Shown here in pieces: positions 11,740-22,432 of a stretch of 64,000 bases of DNA (position 1 is the first letter of the stretch; each line of letters opens with the position of its first letter). The stretch lies in contig CM074856.1 in assembly GCA_037501455.1 (NCBI GenBank), forward strand, positions 49,009,001 to 49,073,000. Direction: 5' to 3'. The translations under genes were made by a program, and so were the position numbers. Under the pieces are notes generated by a model that did not search any database, was not told the DNA's origin, and was given only the letters and a program-made list of their open reading frames with translations. The DNA is from Lantana camara. Lineage: Eukaryota > Streptophyta > Magnoliopsida > Lamiales > Verbenaceae.

Positions 11740-13322
11740 AAAGATCACCTTATTGCTCTAAGAATTGCGCAAGGGGTTCCTGGTTGCAATAAGGCTAACT
11801 TGATTCACCTCAGCAACATCTCTATCATCATCGCTGCTATTATCATTGTCGAGAATTATTTTTCCCTCACTGGCCAATGACATTATCTTTTCCTTGTTCA
11901 CAAACACTCTTCTATAAGATGACTGATAATTCGATGATACTTGCAATATTTGGGATGAGTCACTTTGCTATTTTCTTCAGGGCGTTTTGGCTCAGGTAGT
12001 TTGATCATCCTTGTTTCCACTAGTTCATCGAAAATGAGCGGGACATCAGAGTCAGCGAAAGGGTATTCCTTTTGTTGTCTTTCTATGAGTGTAGACCGAT
12101 GATTTTCGTTTACGTCGTGTTGGTCTCCGTTCATCTTAATGGTTGGAGGCATTTTCGTGGACTCTGAAATCGCCATGGACTCTTCGGTTGAGGCTTTGAT
12201 AAACTTCTCATTCTTCCAACGATCTTCTTTTTCTTTTCCTTATTTCCCGAGTGAAAATGAAGGTCAGTGATTTGCGATGCTCAATTCCATACCGTGGGCG
12301 TGAGTAGCTAGCTCTTCAAAAGTTCGAGGTTTGACCCCTTGGAGAATTTACTGAAGTCCCCAATGCATTCCTTGTGTGTACATCTCTATTGCCGACGTCT
12401 CTGATAACTTGTCTTTGCAACTTAAGCTTAGTTTTCGCCAACGGCTGATGTAGTCGACGATCGGCTCATCTTTTTGTTGTCTTGCATTTGTAAGCTCGAT
12501 CATACTCACGGTGTGGCGCGTGCTATAGAAGCGGTTCAAGAACTCTCCCTCGATTTCATCCCAACTATTGATGGATTCAGGTTCAAGATCAACATACCAG
12601 TCGAAGGCGTTGTCTTTGAGCGATCACATGAACTGCTTGACAAGAAGGTCGCCACCCGTTCCAGCGTTGTTGCAAGTATCAATGAAGTGAGCAATGTGCT
12701 GTTTAGGATTACCTTTTCCATCTAACTGTTGAAGCTTGGGTGGCTGGTATCCATTTGGCATCTTCAAATCATCAATTCTTCTTGAGTATGGTTTTGAGTA
12801 TGCGACTCGATTTTGGGATGACCCGCCGTAGTCTGCCTTGATTGTGTTTGCTATCATTGCCTGCAACTCTTCCATGGATAAGGTTGCTACCGAACTTCTT
12901 GAACGCATGGTCTTTTGTGCAAAATCTAGCTTGTGAAGTGTTTGACCAACCAGCTTCTCATTCGGAGTGTGTTTTGGAGGAGAAGGACGGTTGTGGGTAG
13001 ACCCTTCGGCATTTTGTTGCTCAACTTTGTTCATTAGTTGCGAAATTTGAAGATCTTTGTCCTCCACGATCTTCTACAAATCAGCTATGGCTTGAGCCAT
13101 CTGAGCGAGTTGTTCTTCCACGTTCGTCACGTTGGTAGTCATCACAGGCAAGTTGGCGAAGATGGTTGAATGAGTCCCTTTCGGGGTGGCAAGATTGGAG
13201 TTGTTCGATTTTGAGGAGGCTGAGCCGGCGTGCTTGCCCCCGGTAGAGGATTGAGCAATGTTGGCAACGATGTCAGCCACGTTCATCTTGTTCAATGCGA
13301 GTTGATCCTTTTTTGGTGCCAT
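11740..13322 (-). pseudogene. Gag of the Tat-like element, interrupted by stops
   Basis: The likely start is the ATG at 13322 (MAPKKDQLALNKMN), 64 bases after the PBS. One frame runs through MEELQAMIANTIKADYGG, the capsid-like part (DGKGNPKQHIAHFIDTCN, then SINSWDEIEGEFLNRFY and QQKDEPIVDYISRWRKLS) and past in-frame stops at 13074, 12624 and 12348. The C-terminal part contains a C-x2-H-x4-H-x4-C arrangement (CKYHRIISHLIEEC, about 12210-12170), probably a zinc-binding motif, and an acidic stretch (DNDNSSDDD). At least one further frame change precedes 11740. Gag would form the particle that packages the element RNA. Confidence 0.8.
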
Positions 13323-13385
13323 AGAAACGTTTTTTATGACGGATTTGAAATTTTCTATAGGGTGAAGAGATGAGAGGCACAGAAT

Positions 13386-13403
13386 GTCCCACTGGGCGTG
13401 CCA
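13386..13403 (-). promoter_or_regulatory. Primer-binding site of the Tat-like element
   Basis: On the minus strand TGGCACGCCCAGTGGGAC lies five bases inside the LTR edge at 13409. This PBS type is typical of plant gypsy elements of the Tat group. It fixes the orientation and marks 13409-14039 as the 5' LTR. Confidence 0.8.
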
Positions 13404-13408
13404 AAATT

Positions 13409-14039
13409 TGTTCACACAAATTTTTGTTGAATCTGTAATAATCGATTACAAAATACGAAAATAGGGAAAAAAAAGAATTTAACAATTTAATGGTAAATAA
13501 AGTGTTACAATCTCTGAATATCCTCTGATTCTTCTTGAATGGCAGACTCGAGGGCTTGATGCTTGATCTCGAATCAAACTAGAGAACTTGGTTGAATTTG
13601 GTTGGAAGTGTTGGCTCGTTGCACGGACAACACTTCGAGATAGCAAGTGCCAATGACTCAAAGATTTGAGAGCTTGAATGCCTTTAGTTCCTAAGAACTT
13701 GTGACTTGTGATTTGTAATGTGATTTGTGACTTGATGTTATCAATTTGTGAACCTTGGAGCCTCTATTTATAGGCTTTCGATTGCACTTTTCGGCTTCAT
13801 GGGCTTGGGTCTGAACTTGAGGGCCACTTTTCTTACAGTGGGCTTTATTTTATTTAATGAATCATTTCTTTTATCCATTTAATTAATTCAAGGATAAAAA
13901 TATAAGTCCATAACTTTTTATCCCGAATTAAATATTTAAGCCCAAATTTATTGTGGGCTCAGAATAAAAATTAATATTCAATAACCAATTTATTTGGGCT
14001 ATCAATTAATAATTTATTTTCGAATTTTCGGTGTCAACA
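13409..14039 (-). repeat. 5' LTR of the gag-only Tat-like element, with TATA box
   Basis: 631 bp with TG..CA ends, the partner of 7920-8550. On the minus strand a clear TATA box (TATAAATAG) lies at 13764-13772, about 270 bases into the LTR; the same box is near 8275 in the other LTR. Transcription would start roughly 30 bases further on. Confidence 0.9.
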
Positions 14040-14178
14040 ATGTACTGGGAGTATAAGGTTTGGGATCCAAGAATTCATTCCAATTATTGGATTCTTTCTT
14101 CACTTTCTTTCATCGAATAAGATCTACTGCTCGTATTTGTTATTGATCAATTTACCAATTCTTTAAAATGAGAAAAAA

Positions 14179-14199
14179 GGGGGGGGGGGGGGGGGGGGG
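14179..14199 (+). repeat. G21 homopolymer
   Basis: An uninterrupted run of 21 G follows an A-rich tract. Length is likely variable and is a weak point of any assembly. Confidence 0.9.
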
Positions 14200-14617
14200 T
14201 TCCAATCAAAAATTGTCTCTTCAAGCCCGAAAGGTAAATTGCTAGATCTTGCATCTAATTATAATTTAATTGTGAAAATATGAAAATCTCTTTTATTGTA
14301 CAAATTTTCTATAAAATACATCATCATTTTACATCAAAGGTGAAAGGAACAAATCAATTATTTAGCACTTCTTTTCAATACTGATTCAAATTGCGTTGCT
14401 GTGTTAGAAGAAGGGTAGCTATACTGATTCGGTATATTTTGTCTCTTTGGGCCGAGGAGAAAAGGGGCTCGCCGTGTACATGAGAGAAGCAAGGAGGTCA
14501 ACCTCTTTCAAATATACAACATGGATTCTGGCAATGCAATGTAGTTGGACTCTCATGTCGATCCGAATGAATTATCTGTTCCGCATAGGTAAATCTTTGC
14601 CTGCTAGGCCCTCAAAT

Positions 14618-14728
14618 CTAAACAATCTTGTTTTTTTGAACATGAAGAAATAAAGAAGCCATTGCAATGGCCGAAAATACTAGGCCTACTAAAGGCACAA
14701 AAATAGAGGGAAAATAGAAAGTTGTCAT
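14618..14728 (-). pseudogene. psaI: Plastid psaI (photosystem I subunit VIII), nuclear copy
   Basis: The minus strand encodes a complete 36-residue protein from ATG at 14728 to TAG at 14618, with the characteristic [29 protein letters not shown] pattern of PsaI: a single membrane helix and a basic C-terminus. In plastids PsaI is a small membrane subunit of photosystem I near the PsaL/PsaH side. Here it has no plastid promoter context of its own and no transit peptide is fused, so it is annotated as a non-functional transfer despite the intact frame. Length equals the family's usual length. Confidence 0.88.
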
Positions 14729-14745
14729 AAAATGGGTACAATTTT

Positions 14746-16086
14746 GCCTTTTACATTTATGTCCCCTGGACATAATTAAATTGATTTGGTGAATTGAGAT
14801 TCCATTTTATTTTTGGGCAAATTACATCCACCACCCCTGAGGTTAGACCTAATTACAAATCATTCCCTCCAGTTTTATTTTTTACCAAATAGTCCTTAAA
14901 GTTTGATTTGTATTGTGATTCCTAGATGGAAAGTAGCAAAAGTAAAATATCCCTAATGTTTTATGTACATTTTTTTTATTAGAAATATTAAAATATTATA
15001 TTCCCAAAATACCCTTATTTCCCTCTCACTTACAGCCTACCTTTTTTTTTCTCTCCAACAATTTCATCTTCCTTCCATCTCCGGTCTCCACCATCTCCCC
15101 TACCCCCTTCTCTCTCTCTCTCTCCCATCTCAAACGTTATCTTTCTAATTTCGAACTTGATTGGGAAGAATGTTGTGTCGAGAGGTGGCGGCGGATATGA
15201 ATGGAGGTCGACTAGCAACGACAAATGGTGGTAGCGGCATCGCCAAATTTATGGAAGGTGGACCGATGTGGTGGTGGTGGCCAACTTTTCAGTGATGGAT
15301 CAGGGGTGGTGGCGGATCTGCAACAGATATGGTGGTGGTGGAACGATTTTGTGGCATGGTGGATCTGGTTGAGATGGCAATGATGTTGCCGAATCTTGGG
15401 AAGAGAAGTAGATCGGTAGTGGTGGTGGAGTGGATCTGGATATGCCGACGGATCTTGGAGGAGAAGTTGATTTGTGATTGGTGGTGTAGAAATGGTGCAC
15501 CGGCAACGATGGTGGTGACGGCGGTGCATATATATATATATATATTAAAAATATACTCAAAAGATTAACTCAAAAAATTTGTATTATTTTTTCATAATAT
15601 TAAAAATATATTTTATTTTTTTCAAAAAAATAAAATAAAAATGTATTACATACTTCAAGACCATAATTTATAAAATTACTTATATAAATATTTAAAAAAC
15701 TAATATTTAAATGTAAACGTAACCACAAATTTAATTTAATGCATAAAAAACATAATAGTTCCTGAAATTTATAAATACTAACAAAACAAACCCTTAACAT
15801 TCAACGTATAACAAAATAGTCCAAGGGGTAATTTCGGCAATTAACAAACATTAACATTAAACAAATTAATAATACCGTCAAGTATATATGTAGCATCATG
15901 TGTTCATGACACAATATCTATATGGGAAAATGATTACAATTTAACTCATAAGAGTTTTGTATTAATCCCGACCACAAATACAAATATATATTGAAAAATG
16001 ACAAGAGTAGTTACTAGGAACTTAGATTTTTATTTTATTTTATTTTTTTTACTGGGTAACTTAGATTTTTAGTCAAAGGTAGAAAA
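14746..16086. other. Non-coding, transposon-like DNA with simple repeats
   Basis: From about 14815 the sequence (GGGCAAATTACATCCACCAC) resembles the ends of plant DNA transposons, and AAAATAGTCCAAGGGGTAATT near 15812 may belong to the other end, but no matching inverted repeat could be fixed. Between them are a CT-rich tract with (TC)n near 15110, a GGTGG-rich block at 15180-15520 and (AT)n at 15530. The open frames across the GGTGG block are low-complexity and not credible genes. Confidence 0.45.
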
Positions 16087-16854
16087 TTAGTTAAATGCAT
16101 GAAAACAATGGTAAAATGATAGAATTAGAACATAACATACTAGAGCTAATACCATCACCAAATTTTTGGGGTCACATGTTTGCCTGAGGGATGGATTGAC
16201 CACACTATAGCCTCCATCTACCACAAGGTTCAGTCCGCTCACATTGCCAGCATCGTCATCACTAGCCAAGTAGAGTGCCGCCTTTGCAACATCCTCCGCC
16301 TTCAGAACCTTCCCTTTCAGATTCCCCACGACATTCGACAATACCGCAAACAATGCTTTCGCTGTCTTGTAGTTAGCATACGGACCCGCCACCACCCCAA
16401 ATGGCGATATGCTATTAACCCTAATCCCATCTTCGGCCAACTCAGCCGCCAAGCTCTTCATCAACCCCACAACCCCATGTTTCGTTGCTGCGTAGGGGCT
16501 CGGACAAATGCCGGCAATCACGGTGCTCGCGCTCGCGCTCGCAGTGAATATGATGCTGCCCTTCTTGTTGGGCACCATAACTCTGGCGGCGTGTTTGGCT
16601 GCCAGGAAAGCTCCGACCAGGTTGACGTGGATCATGTTCTCGAAATATTCCTTGTGGATGGTCAGAATGCTCTTGGTCACATACCTGCCAAAGATGCCAG
16701 CATTGTTGTACATGATGTCGAGGCGCCCGAATTTGGCAACGGTCGTATCGACTAGGTTGGCAACTTGGGACTCATCATAGACGTCGCAGTGGATGTAGCA
16801 AACGTTGTCGTCGTCGCCTAGTTCTTTGATTAGGGCGTGGCCAAGGTTGTCTTA

Positions 16855-17112
<258 letters not shown>

Positions 17113-17122
17113 TTAAAGTTAG

Positions 17123-17297
17123 GGGAAAATTACAAAAATGGTTTACCAACTCGGGCCATTTTGCAATTTTGGGGAGTTGAAAATTTTGCATGATTTTGCA
17201 AAATTTTTGGAGCTATGGGGTTTTGATGTCGTCGGAAAACATTTTGTACCAAAATTGCTAAATGGCCGAGTTGGTATACCATTTTTGTAATTTTCCC
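17123..17297. mobile_element. Small inverted-repeat element (MITE) A
   Basis: It starts GGGAAAATTACAAAAATGGT and ends in the near-perfect inverse (CCATTTTTGTAATTTTCCC), with ACCAACTCGG inside both arms. About 175 bp, non-coding, nested in the Mutator-like element. Confidence 0.75.
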
Positions 17298-17513
17298 AAT
17301 TTATTGGTATATATGGGCTGAACGGAATAGAGCAAAACACAACGGAGTCAGATTCAACACCTATAACATCATCCGACAAGTTCGCACTCGCCTAGTACGT
17401 TGGAGTAAGACTTTGCGTATGAAACGGGATACGTGGAAAGGAGATATTTACGAGCCAAATTGTTTGGAATCCGACTCAAACAATCTCTAAGCAGAAAGTA
17501 TGTGATAGTTAAA

Positions 17514-18017
17514 TGGATACGGCCTCAACGGGGCCAATAGAAACTCAACACAGATGGTGCTTCTAGAGGTAATTCGGGATTAGCTGGTACGGGAAAAGTT
17601 ATCCGGGATTGAACAGGATCAGTTGTGAGAGCTTTTAGTAGGGGTATCGGAATGACTACTAATACTACGGCTAAGCTTATGGCCCTCCTCCAAGGTGCTA
17701 AAATGGCAACATATATGGGTTGTGACAACCTCTGGATTGAGATAGATGCGCAGGTTGTTTTATATATCTTACGCCGTAGATGGTGGGGCGATCTTAAGGT
17801 GAATCAGTTGATTATGAAATTTTACAAGACGATGCGTGATATGAGAGTGATTATTACTCATATCTACCGAAAGGGGAATCAAGTGGTAGATTTTCTTGCC
17901 AAACAGGGGGACGAAACTCGAAGTTCCTGGGATTATCCGAATGCCCCCATAGAAAGACAATTAAGAGGTTTCGTTATCTTGGATAAATGGGGAATGCCAA
18001 GTGTTAGATGCAGCTGA
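17514..18017 (+). pseudogene. RNase H-like domain fragment (RVT_3 type)
   Basis: One frame from about 17514 to the stop at 18017 reads KLNTDGASRGNSGLAG, then VIRD, RAFSRGIG, AKLMALLQGAKMA, WIEIDAQVV and HIYRKGNQVVDFLAKQG. These are the successive blocks of the plant RNase H-like domain found at the C-terminus of non-LTR reverse transcriptases and in host proteins. In-frame stops occur near 17538 and 17610. It is antisense to the SDR gene and sits between Mutator-type terminal repeats, so it was probably captured from a LINE or a host gene. Confidence 0.8.
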
Positions 18018-18159
18018 TCTTCGTGAATCGTAACAAGTTTTGTAATAGATTAATTTTAATTGTTTCCCTTCCCCCCTGCTTTTTCGGGTAATGAAGATAT
18101 GCTGATAAAGAGGCTAATGCAGTCTTGAGGCACTTGGGGAACAATGATAAGAAGAATTT

Positions 18160-18255
18160 GGGAAAATTACAAAAATGGTATACCAACTCGGCATTAGCCT
18201 CAATGATAAGATCATTGATAAGAAGAATTTGGTATACCATTTTTGTAATTTTCCC
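18160..18255. mobile_element. Small inverted-repeat element (MITE) B
   Basis: A 96-bp relative of the element at 17123 with the same GGGAAAATTACAAAAATGGT ends and TATACCAACTCGG arms. The centre repeats ATGATAAGA-type words. Two copies in one host element suggest recent local insertion or duplication. Confidence 0.72.
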
Positions 18256-18810
18256 TAAAGTTAGCACTCAAAACCCTACAGCCACGACTGTAGGGTTTGA
18301 AATGCTAATTGAGTGCTAATTTATTACAATCATAGGGTTCTCTTGGAGAATTTTCAAATCACATGGTTCGGAGTGCTAATTAGGTATATCACAGGGATTT
18401 TGGTGCAATAAACTCTATTTTTAAGGATAAACTAAGTCGATTTTTGTATTATATATGCGAATTATAATTTCTCTCCCAATACATATTACATATTTCAAAA
18501 TATATATATCAAGGTTTGAATTCTCGCGGATATACATGAAAGTTGAATTTGATATTTAAAAGGTTATATTGAGCTGAATCCTTGAGAACCATATGAAAAT
18601 TTGAGAATTTTGAAAGTTGTGGTATGCAATTTTAGAAAAGTAATTGTTATATACAACACAGAGACACTTACTTTCTGGTGGAAGCAGAAGCAGAAGCGGA
18701 AGGGCTTGCCATGAATGTTGGTGACAAGTGAGACCTGAAGAGAGCTGTAATTAATTAGTGAGTCTGGGTAGTAGTTGTGTACTTGTGTTGTGTTAGATGA
18801 TATTCCAAGT

Positions 18811-18818
18811 ATTATATA
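18811..18818 (-). promoter_or_regulatory. Candidate TATA box of the SDR gene
   Basis: TATATAAT on the minus strand lies about 100 bases upstream of the SDR start codon at 18712, a plausible distance for a plant 5' leader. No other element is assigned. 18820-19150 upstream is AT-rich with no gene. Confidence 0.45.
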
Positions 18819-19159
18819 CATACATACTTATAATCAATCAGCAATATTTTTCAATCTTACAGTTTAACATTTAACGAGATGCAATAAACAATTTAATTAG
18901 AGTATGGCTGCTCCCCTTGTAGCCTTTAATTTTGTGTGCCGTTTCCTCCTCGTCTTTCATGTTTTTGTGGTGATTGGTGTGCTCTCTACGATATTACCAA
19001 GTAAAAGGGGAATTCTCAATAAATATCTGCATTAGTCTAAAAGTTAAAATGTTGACATCCTTTTTGGGGTCCTTATAGAGAAATTAAGAGTACATTGTAA
19101 AAAAAAATTATAATAATAAAAGTAATGAATATTTGGAGAAAAAAGTGAAAAATAAAAAA

Positions 19160-19418
19160 TTAATGAGTGGAGTGCTATGTTTTAAAACCCGGACAGGACA
19201 TCGAATCGGAAGCCTTACTGGTTACTGGTTTTACTGGTTCGACCGGTTCGACCAGTGGTCAAACCGGTGTGACGTCATAATCATATAATAATTATGTATA
19301 TTTATATAATATTATAAATATTATTTATAAATAATAAAATAAGTTAATAATATAGGAAAACGGATATATAAATCAATTCAACTACTCATTAATTTTTAAA
19401 TAACTTATTTAATAATAA
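19160..19418. mobile_element. Truncated transposon-like repeat
   Basis: TTTTAAAACCCGGACAGGAC followed by repeated CCGGTTCGACCGGTTCGACC is a common plant repeat end, here cut at 19418 by the insertion of a gypsy LTR. The superfamily is not decided. Confidence 0.4.
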
Positions 19419-19938
19419 TGATGGGGTCAGAATACGCTTGGCCCATGTTTTGACATGTGGCGCCACCAGCAACTGCCACGTGGCCTCTCAATCCCCAAAG
19501 TAGATCTCCTCCGAGCGTCACCCACCCTCGAGTGTTAAAAACCCATGAGTGGAACCCGTCGTCGTCGTCAAATGACCCGTGGCAGTCCCAGCCGCTCTCT
19601 AATGAGCTCTCCTAATGCTACAAAGCAAGACCCAAGTTCACCAAAGGAGTCATCTACGAGCGCTCACTCCCCTCGGATGTGCTTCCGCATGCACGCAAAC
19701 CAAGAAACCAAGCTCCCCCTCGTCTCATAGCCTTGGCCCGGATCCACCCTCGGTCTGCTGGTCCATCAGGCTCATGGTTGATACGAGCGGGCTAATGGCC
19801 CTCGTTACCAACCCAAAACAGCTCCCTGACACGCCGTACATGTCCGCGCACCTACCATTGTTGAATGCACCACCTTTTTGCACCAGCTTTTGCAGGAGAT
19901 TCCTCCTAGGTTTCTCCTCATTGCACCACGTGTAAGAG
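19419..19938 (+). repeat. 5' LTR of the Tat-type element, first part
   Basis: 520 bp from TGATGGGGTC to the insertion point of the Athila-type element after AAGAG (19934-19938). The LTR resumes at 51255. Contains CCACGTGG-like words near 19475. Joined length is about 857 bp. Confidence 0.78.
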
Positions 19939-21736
19939 TGATAACTCGTTAATTAATCATCTTTATGATTAATTTATGCCCCGAATTGTACTTGATTTGA
20001 TATTATTTATAAAGAATTTGATGCTTTGTTATTCTTATTGTAGAATTGGGACTCGGAAGCAAAGTTGGAGCAAATTAGATCGTTTTTAGATCTGAACCAG
20101 TGCACACGAGCAGAGGTTGGATAATTGGAGTTGAGCTTATTTGTTGCTGCATGAAGAATAATGAATTGAGACATGTGAGAATTTTGGAATATGCATGCAT
20201 TCACGTTTTGATAGGGGTTGACTTGTGGCGTGAGGAATTTGGAAGCAAATTTGAGCTTATGGCTGTTGAAAGCTTTACAAATGCAGGGGAATTATAATTT
20301 ATGCTGGAGGATTTCATGCAACCGTCTGGGCCAGTCGATTCGTTTAATTGTAAATTCAAGTTGTTGTGGGCTATGCATGGAATTTTAGGAGAGTTGGGTC
20401 GCGTGTGGCTTAATTTATTTGAACCCAATTTACTTTGTTAGGCCATGGAATTAATTAATTGGGGAGGCTCATGATGGTTCGTAGTGGACTGCACGAAGGG
20501 AACTTATTTGGAGAAACCCAGATTCTTGTAATTAATTTTGGGGCCTTGAACTTGTGGGCTACACTTATACCTTGGGAATTAATTTGAGATGGCCCGGGTG
20601 TGTGTTTAATCCTTGGCGCACAAGCTTTGGAGTCCAGACATTGAATGGACTTAGGAATCTAAATTGCATAAGAATTCTTGGACGTGCCTTGGAGATGGGA
20701 GGTTATTTATTTGCGTGGGAGCAGTCCTTTGGAAAATGTCACGTAACACATCTTTGGAGCAGCAGTTTCGGAATTTGGGCGGAGCAACATCGAGAGCAAG
20801 AATTCGGCACAATCATTCGTTTTAGTTTAATTCTTCCCTTTCGTTTTTAGTTTTATTTATGTTAAAGAATTCCTCGATTATTGTTTTCATGGATTTTAGT
20901 AGCTAAACTCTTAATTATCTAGCTAGGGATTAAGATTCGATTTTGGATATTGTGAGACCTAAACGTTTTATTCAATTCATGTTTATTTAGGCATTTATCT
21001 TATCTCCGTGTTTCGCGTTTATTGTGATTGATTTATTTAGTGGTAGGGCCCGATCATCTAGATAGATTTAATTGCATATTGCCAATCATGATGCTTGAAG
21101 TGTAGTAAAGTTGATTGATAATTTGTGGTAAATTAGTGACAGGGTTTTAGCGATAGAATTCCTCGTTCACTAAGGGATAAGATAATCTAATTTAAATCTT
21201 GCGTGTGTCACGACTTGGTTAATTAGGGTTGGTGTTTTTATGGTTCTTAATGCTGCGAATTCATTAAATCCTATCGAGTGTCTCTAGGGGTTGTGAATTT
21301 GTTAGGGAAGATAACTGTCGAGTGCCTCTAGGTTATCCGATTAACTAAGTAAAGACGAGGTTGAGTCGAGTGTCTCTATCAACTATAGTCAGTCTGTCTG
21401 AATAACTTGGATGTATTTTTGAGTCAATGACCAATATAACAATTCGAATCGAATATCCCTAGCTAGGTAATTTTTCCTCTGATTGATTTCATCCTACGTG
21501 ATTTTGCTTGATAGTTTTAATTTGTTTTTAATTCTTGTTAGTTTATTTTAATTGCAAACCATAGTTTTAATAATTCAAAAACCCCCCCTTTTTAATTGTT
21601 GCTTTTCGTGATTTCCTTGCGATTGTGAGAAATAAGTCAACCAGTCTCTGTGGATAGACCCTGTTTGCACTATACTCTGTGTTTAGTCGTCGAATAGGAT
21701 TTTACATTTATTTTTTGACGGATTTGACACATGTCA
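19939..21736 (+). repeat. 5' LTR of the Athila-type element
   Basis: 1798 bp, starts TGATAACTCG and ends CACATGTCA. It aligns with 49576-51249 except for a 126-bp segment (about 20564-20689) that is absent from the 3' LTR. Open frames in it (for example 20554-20850) are fortuitous. Confidence 0.94.
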
Positions 21737-21741
21737 AATTT

Positions 21742-21760
21742 TGGCACCGTTGCCGGGGAC
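21742..21760 (+). promoter_or_regulatory. Primer-binding site of the Athila-type element
   Basis: TGGCACCGTTGCCGGGGAC begins five bases after the 5' LTR. It resembles the tRNA-Asp-type PBS known for Athila elements and primes minus-strand DNA synthesis. Confidence 0.85.
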
Positions 21761-21789
21761 TGTGTTTTTAATCGATTTTATTTCTTTTT

Positions 21790-22432
21790 ATGAACAGGAG
21801 CATTCGCGGAAAGGACACCGCTCTCTACGATCCAGAAATTGAGAAAACTGCTAGGAAAAGGAGGCAAGAAACCCGATCACGCAAGAAACAAGCTGAGACA
21901 TCAGATTTGGTCAAGGAGTTAGAATCGGGAACTGAAACAGACAGTTCAAGTGATCAGAAATACGACTTGACCATTGCGCGTGAGCACGCCCTAACTATGG
22001 CACTACCAGCAGAAGCAGGAGAACGTAGGACCATGGAAGATCTGGTGCGTCCCACTACCACACAGTAGCCCCTCTGTATCACTTTTCCAGAGATGGCTGC
22101 TGGTTTCGAGCTGAAGACGGGCACAATTCACCTACTTTCCATTTTTCGAGGTCTGGAAAATGAAAACCCTCATCAACACCTTAGTAAGTTCCACACGGTT
22201 TGCTGCTCTACCAAGCCTCACGGAGTTACCGAAGACCAAATCAAACTCCGTGCTTTTCCGTTCTCTTTACAAGATGCAGCGGAGAAATGGTTGTACTCTC
22301 TACCATCAGCAACCATCACTACTTGGCAACAGATGCACGATAAGTTTTTGGACAGGTTTTTCCCAGCTGAGCGATACTTCGATCTCCTTCAGGAGATAAT
22401 CACCATTAAGCAAAAGGAACATGAGAGCCTAC
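21790..22432 (+). pseudogene. Athila gag, N-terminal part
   Basis: Starts MNRSIRGKDTALYDPEIE, the usual Athila gag opening, 30 bases after the PBS, with a basic stretch (RKRRQETRSRKKQ). One in-frame TAG lies at 22066. The same frame continues with FELKTGTIHLLSIFRGLENE and the capsid core HQHLSKFHTVC, AEKWLYSLPSATITTWQQM and FLDRFFP. It is cut after IKQKEHESL by the nested copia element; the gene resumes at 32426. Confidence 0.88.

Larger units (their letters stand above)
7920..14039 (-). mobile_element. Gag-only Ty3-gypsy (Tat-like) retrotransposon
   Basis: Two 631-bp LTRs, a PBS next to the right-hand LTR, a polypurine tract (AAAGTGGGGGCATC on the minus strand, 8551-8565) next to the left-hand LTR, and a gag remnant all fix the minus orientation. 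Flanks are ATATA (7915-7919) and ATGTA (14040-14044), a TSD with one mismatch. The 4.86-kb interior has gag in its first 1.6 kb; no protease, RT, RNase H or integrase motif was seen in the remaining 3.2 kb. The LTRs differ at roughly 3 percent by eye. It would need enzymes from a relative to move. Confidence 0.85.
14041..14745. mobile_element. Nuclear insert of plastid DNA (NUPT)
   Basis: The part from about 14400 to 14609 matches my memory of the plastid spacer sequence upstream of trnV-GAC/rrn16 in the inverted repeat (GGGCCGAGGAGAAAAGGGGC onward). It is joined near 14610 to the accD-psaI-ycf4 region, shown by a complete psaI copy on the minus strand. These two pieces are not neighbours in typical plastomes, so the insert is composite. 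14041-14400 has a plastid-like look but is not securely identified. Nuclear context (gypsy LTR at 14039, transposon-like DNA to the right) argues against contamination by a plastid read. Confidence 0.7.

Noticed and set aside
14447..14653. 68-codon frame on the plus strand
   Set aside because: It lies in plastid spacer DNA and overlaps the real psaI copy on the minus strand.
15212..15568. Overlapping frames rich in His/Pro or Val/Met
   Set aside because: Low-complexity GGTGG/CCACC repeats; frames on both strands cannot all be genes and none resembles a known protein.
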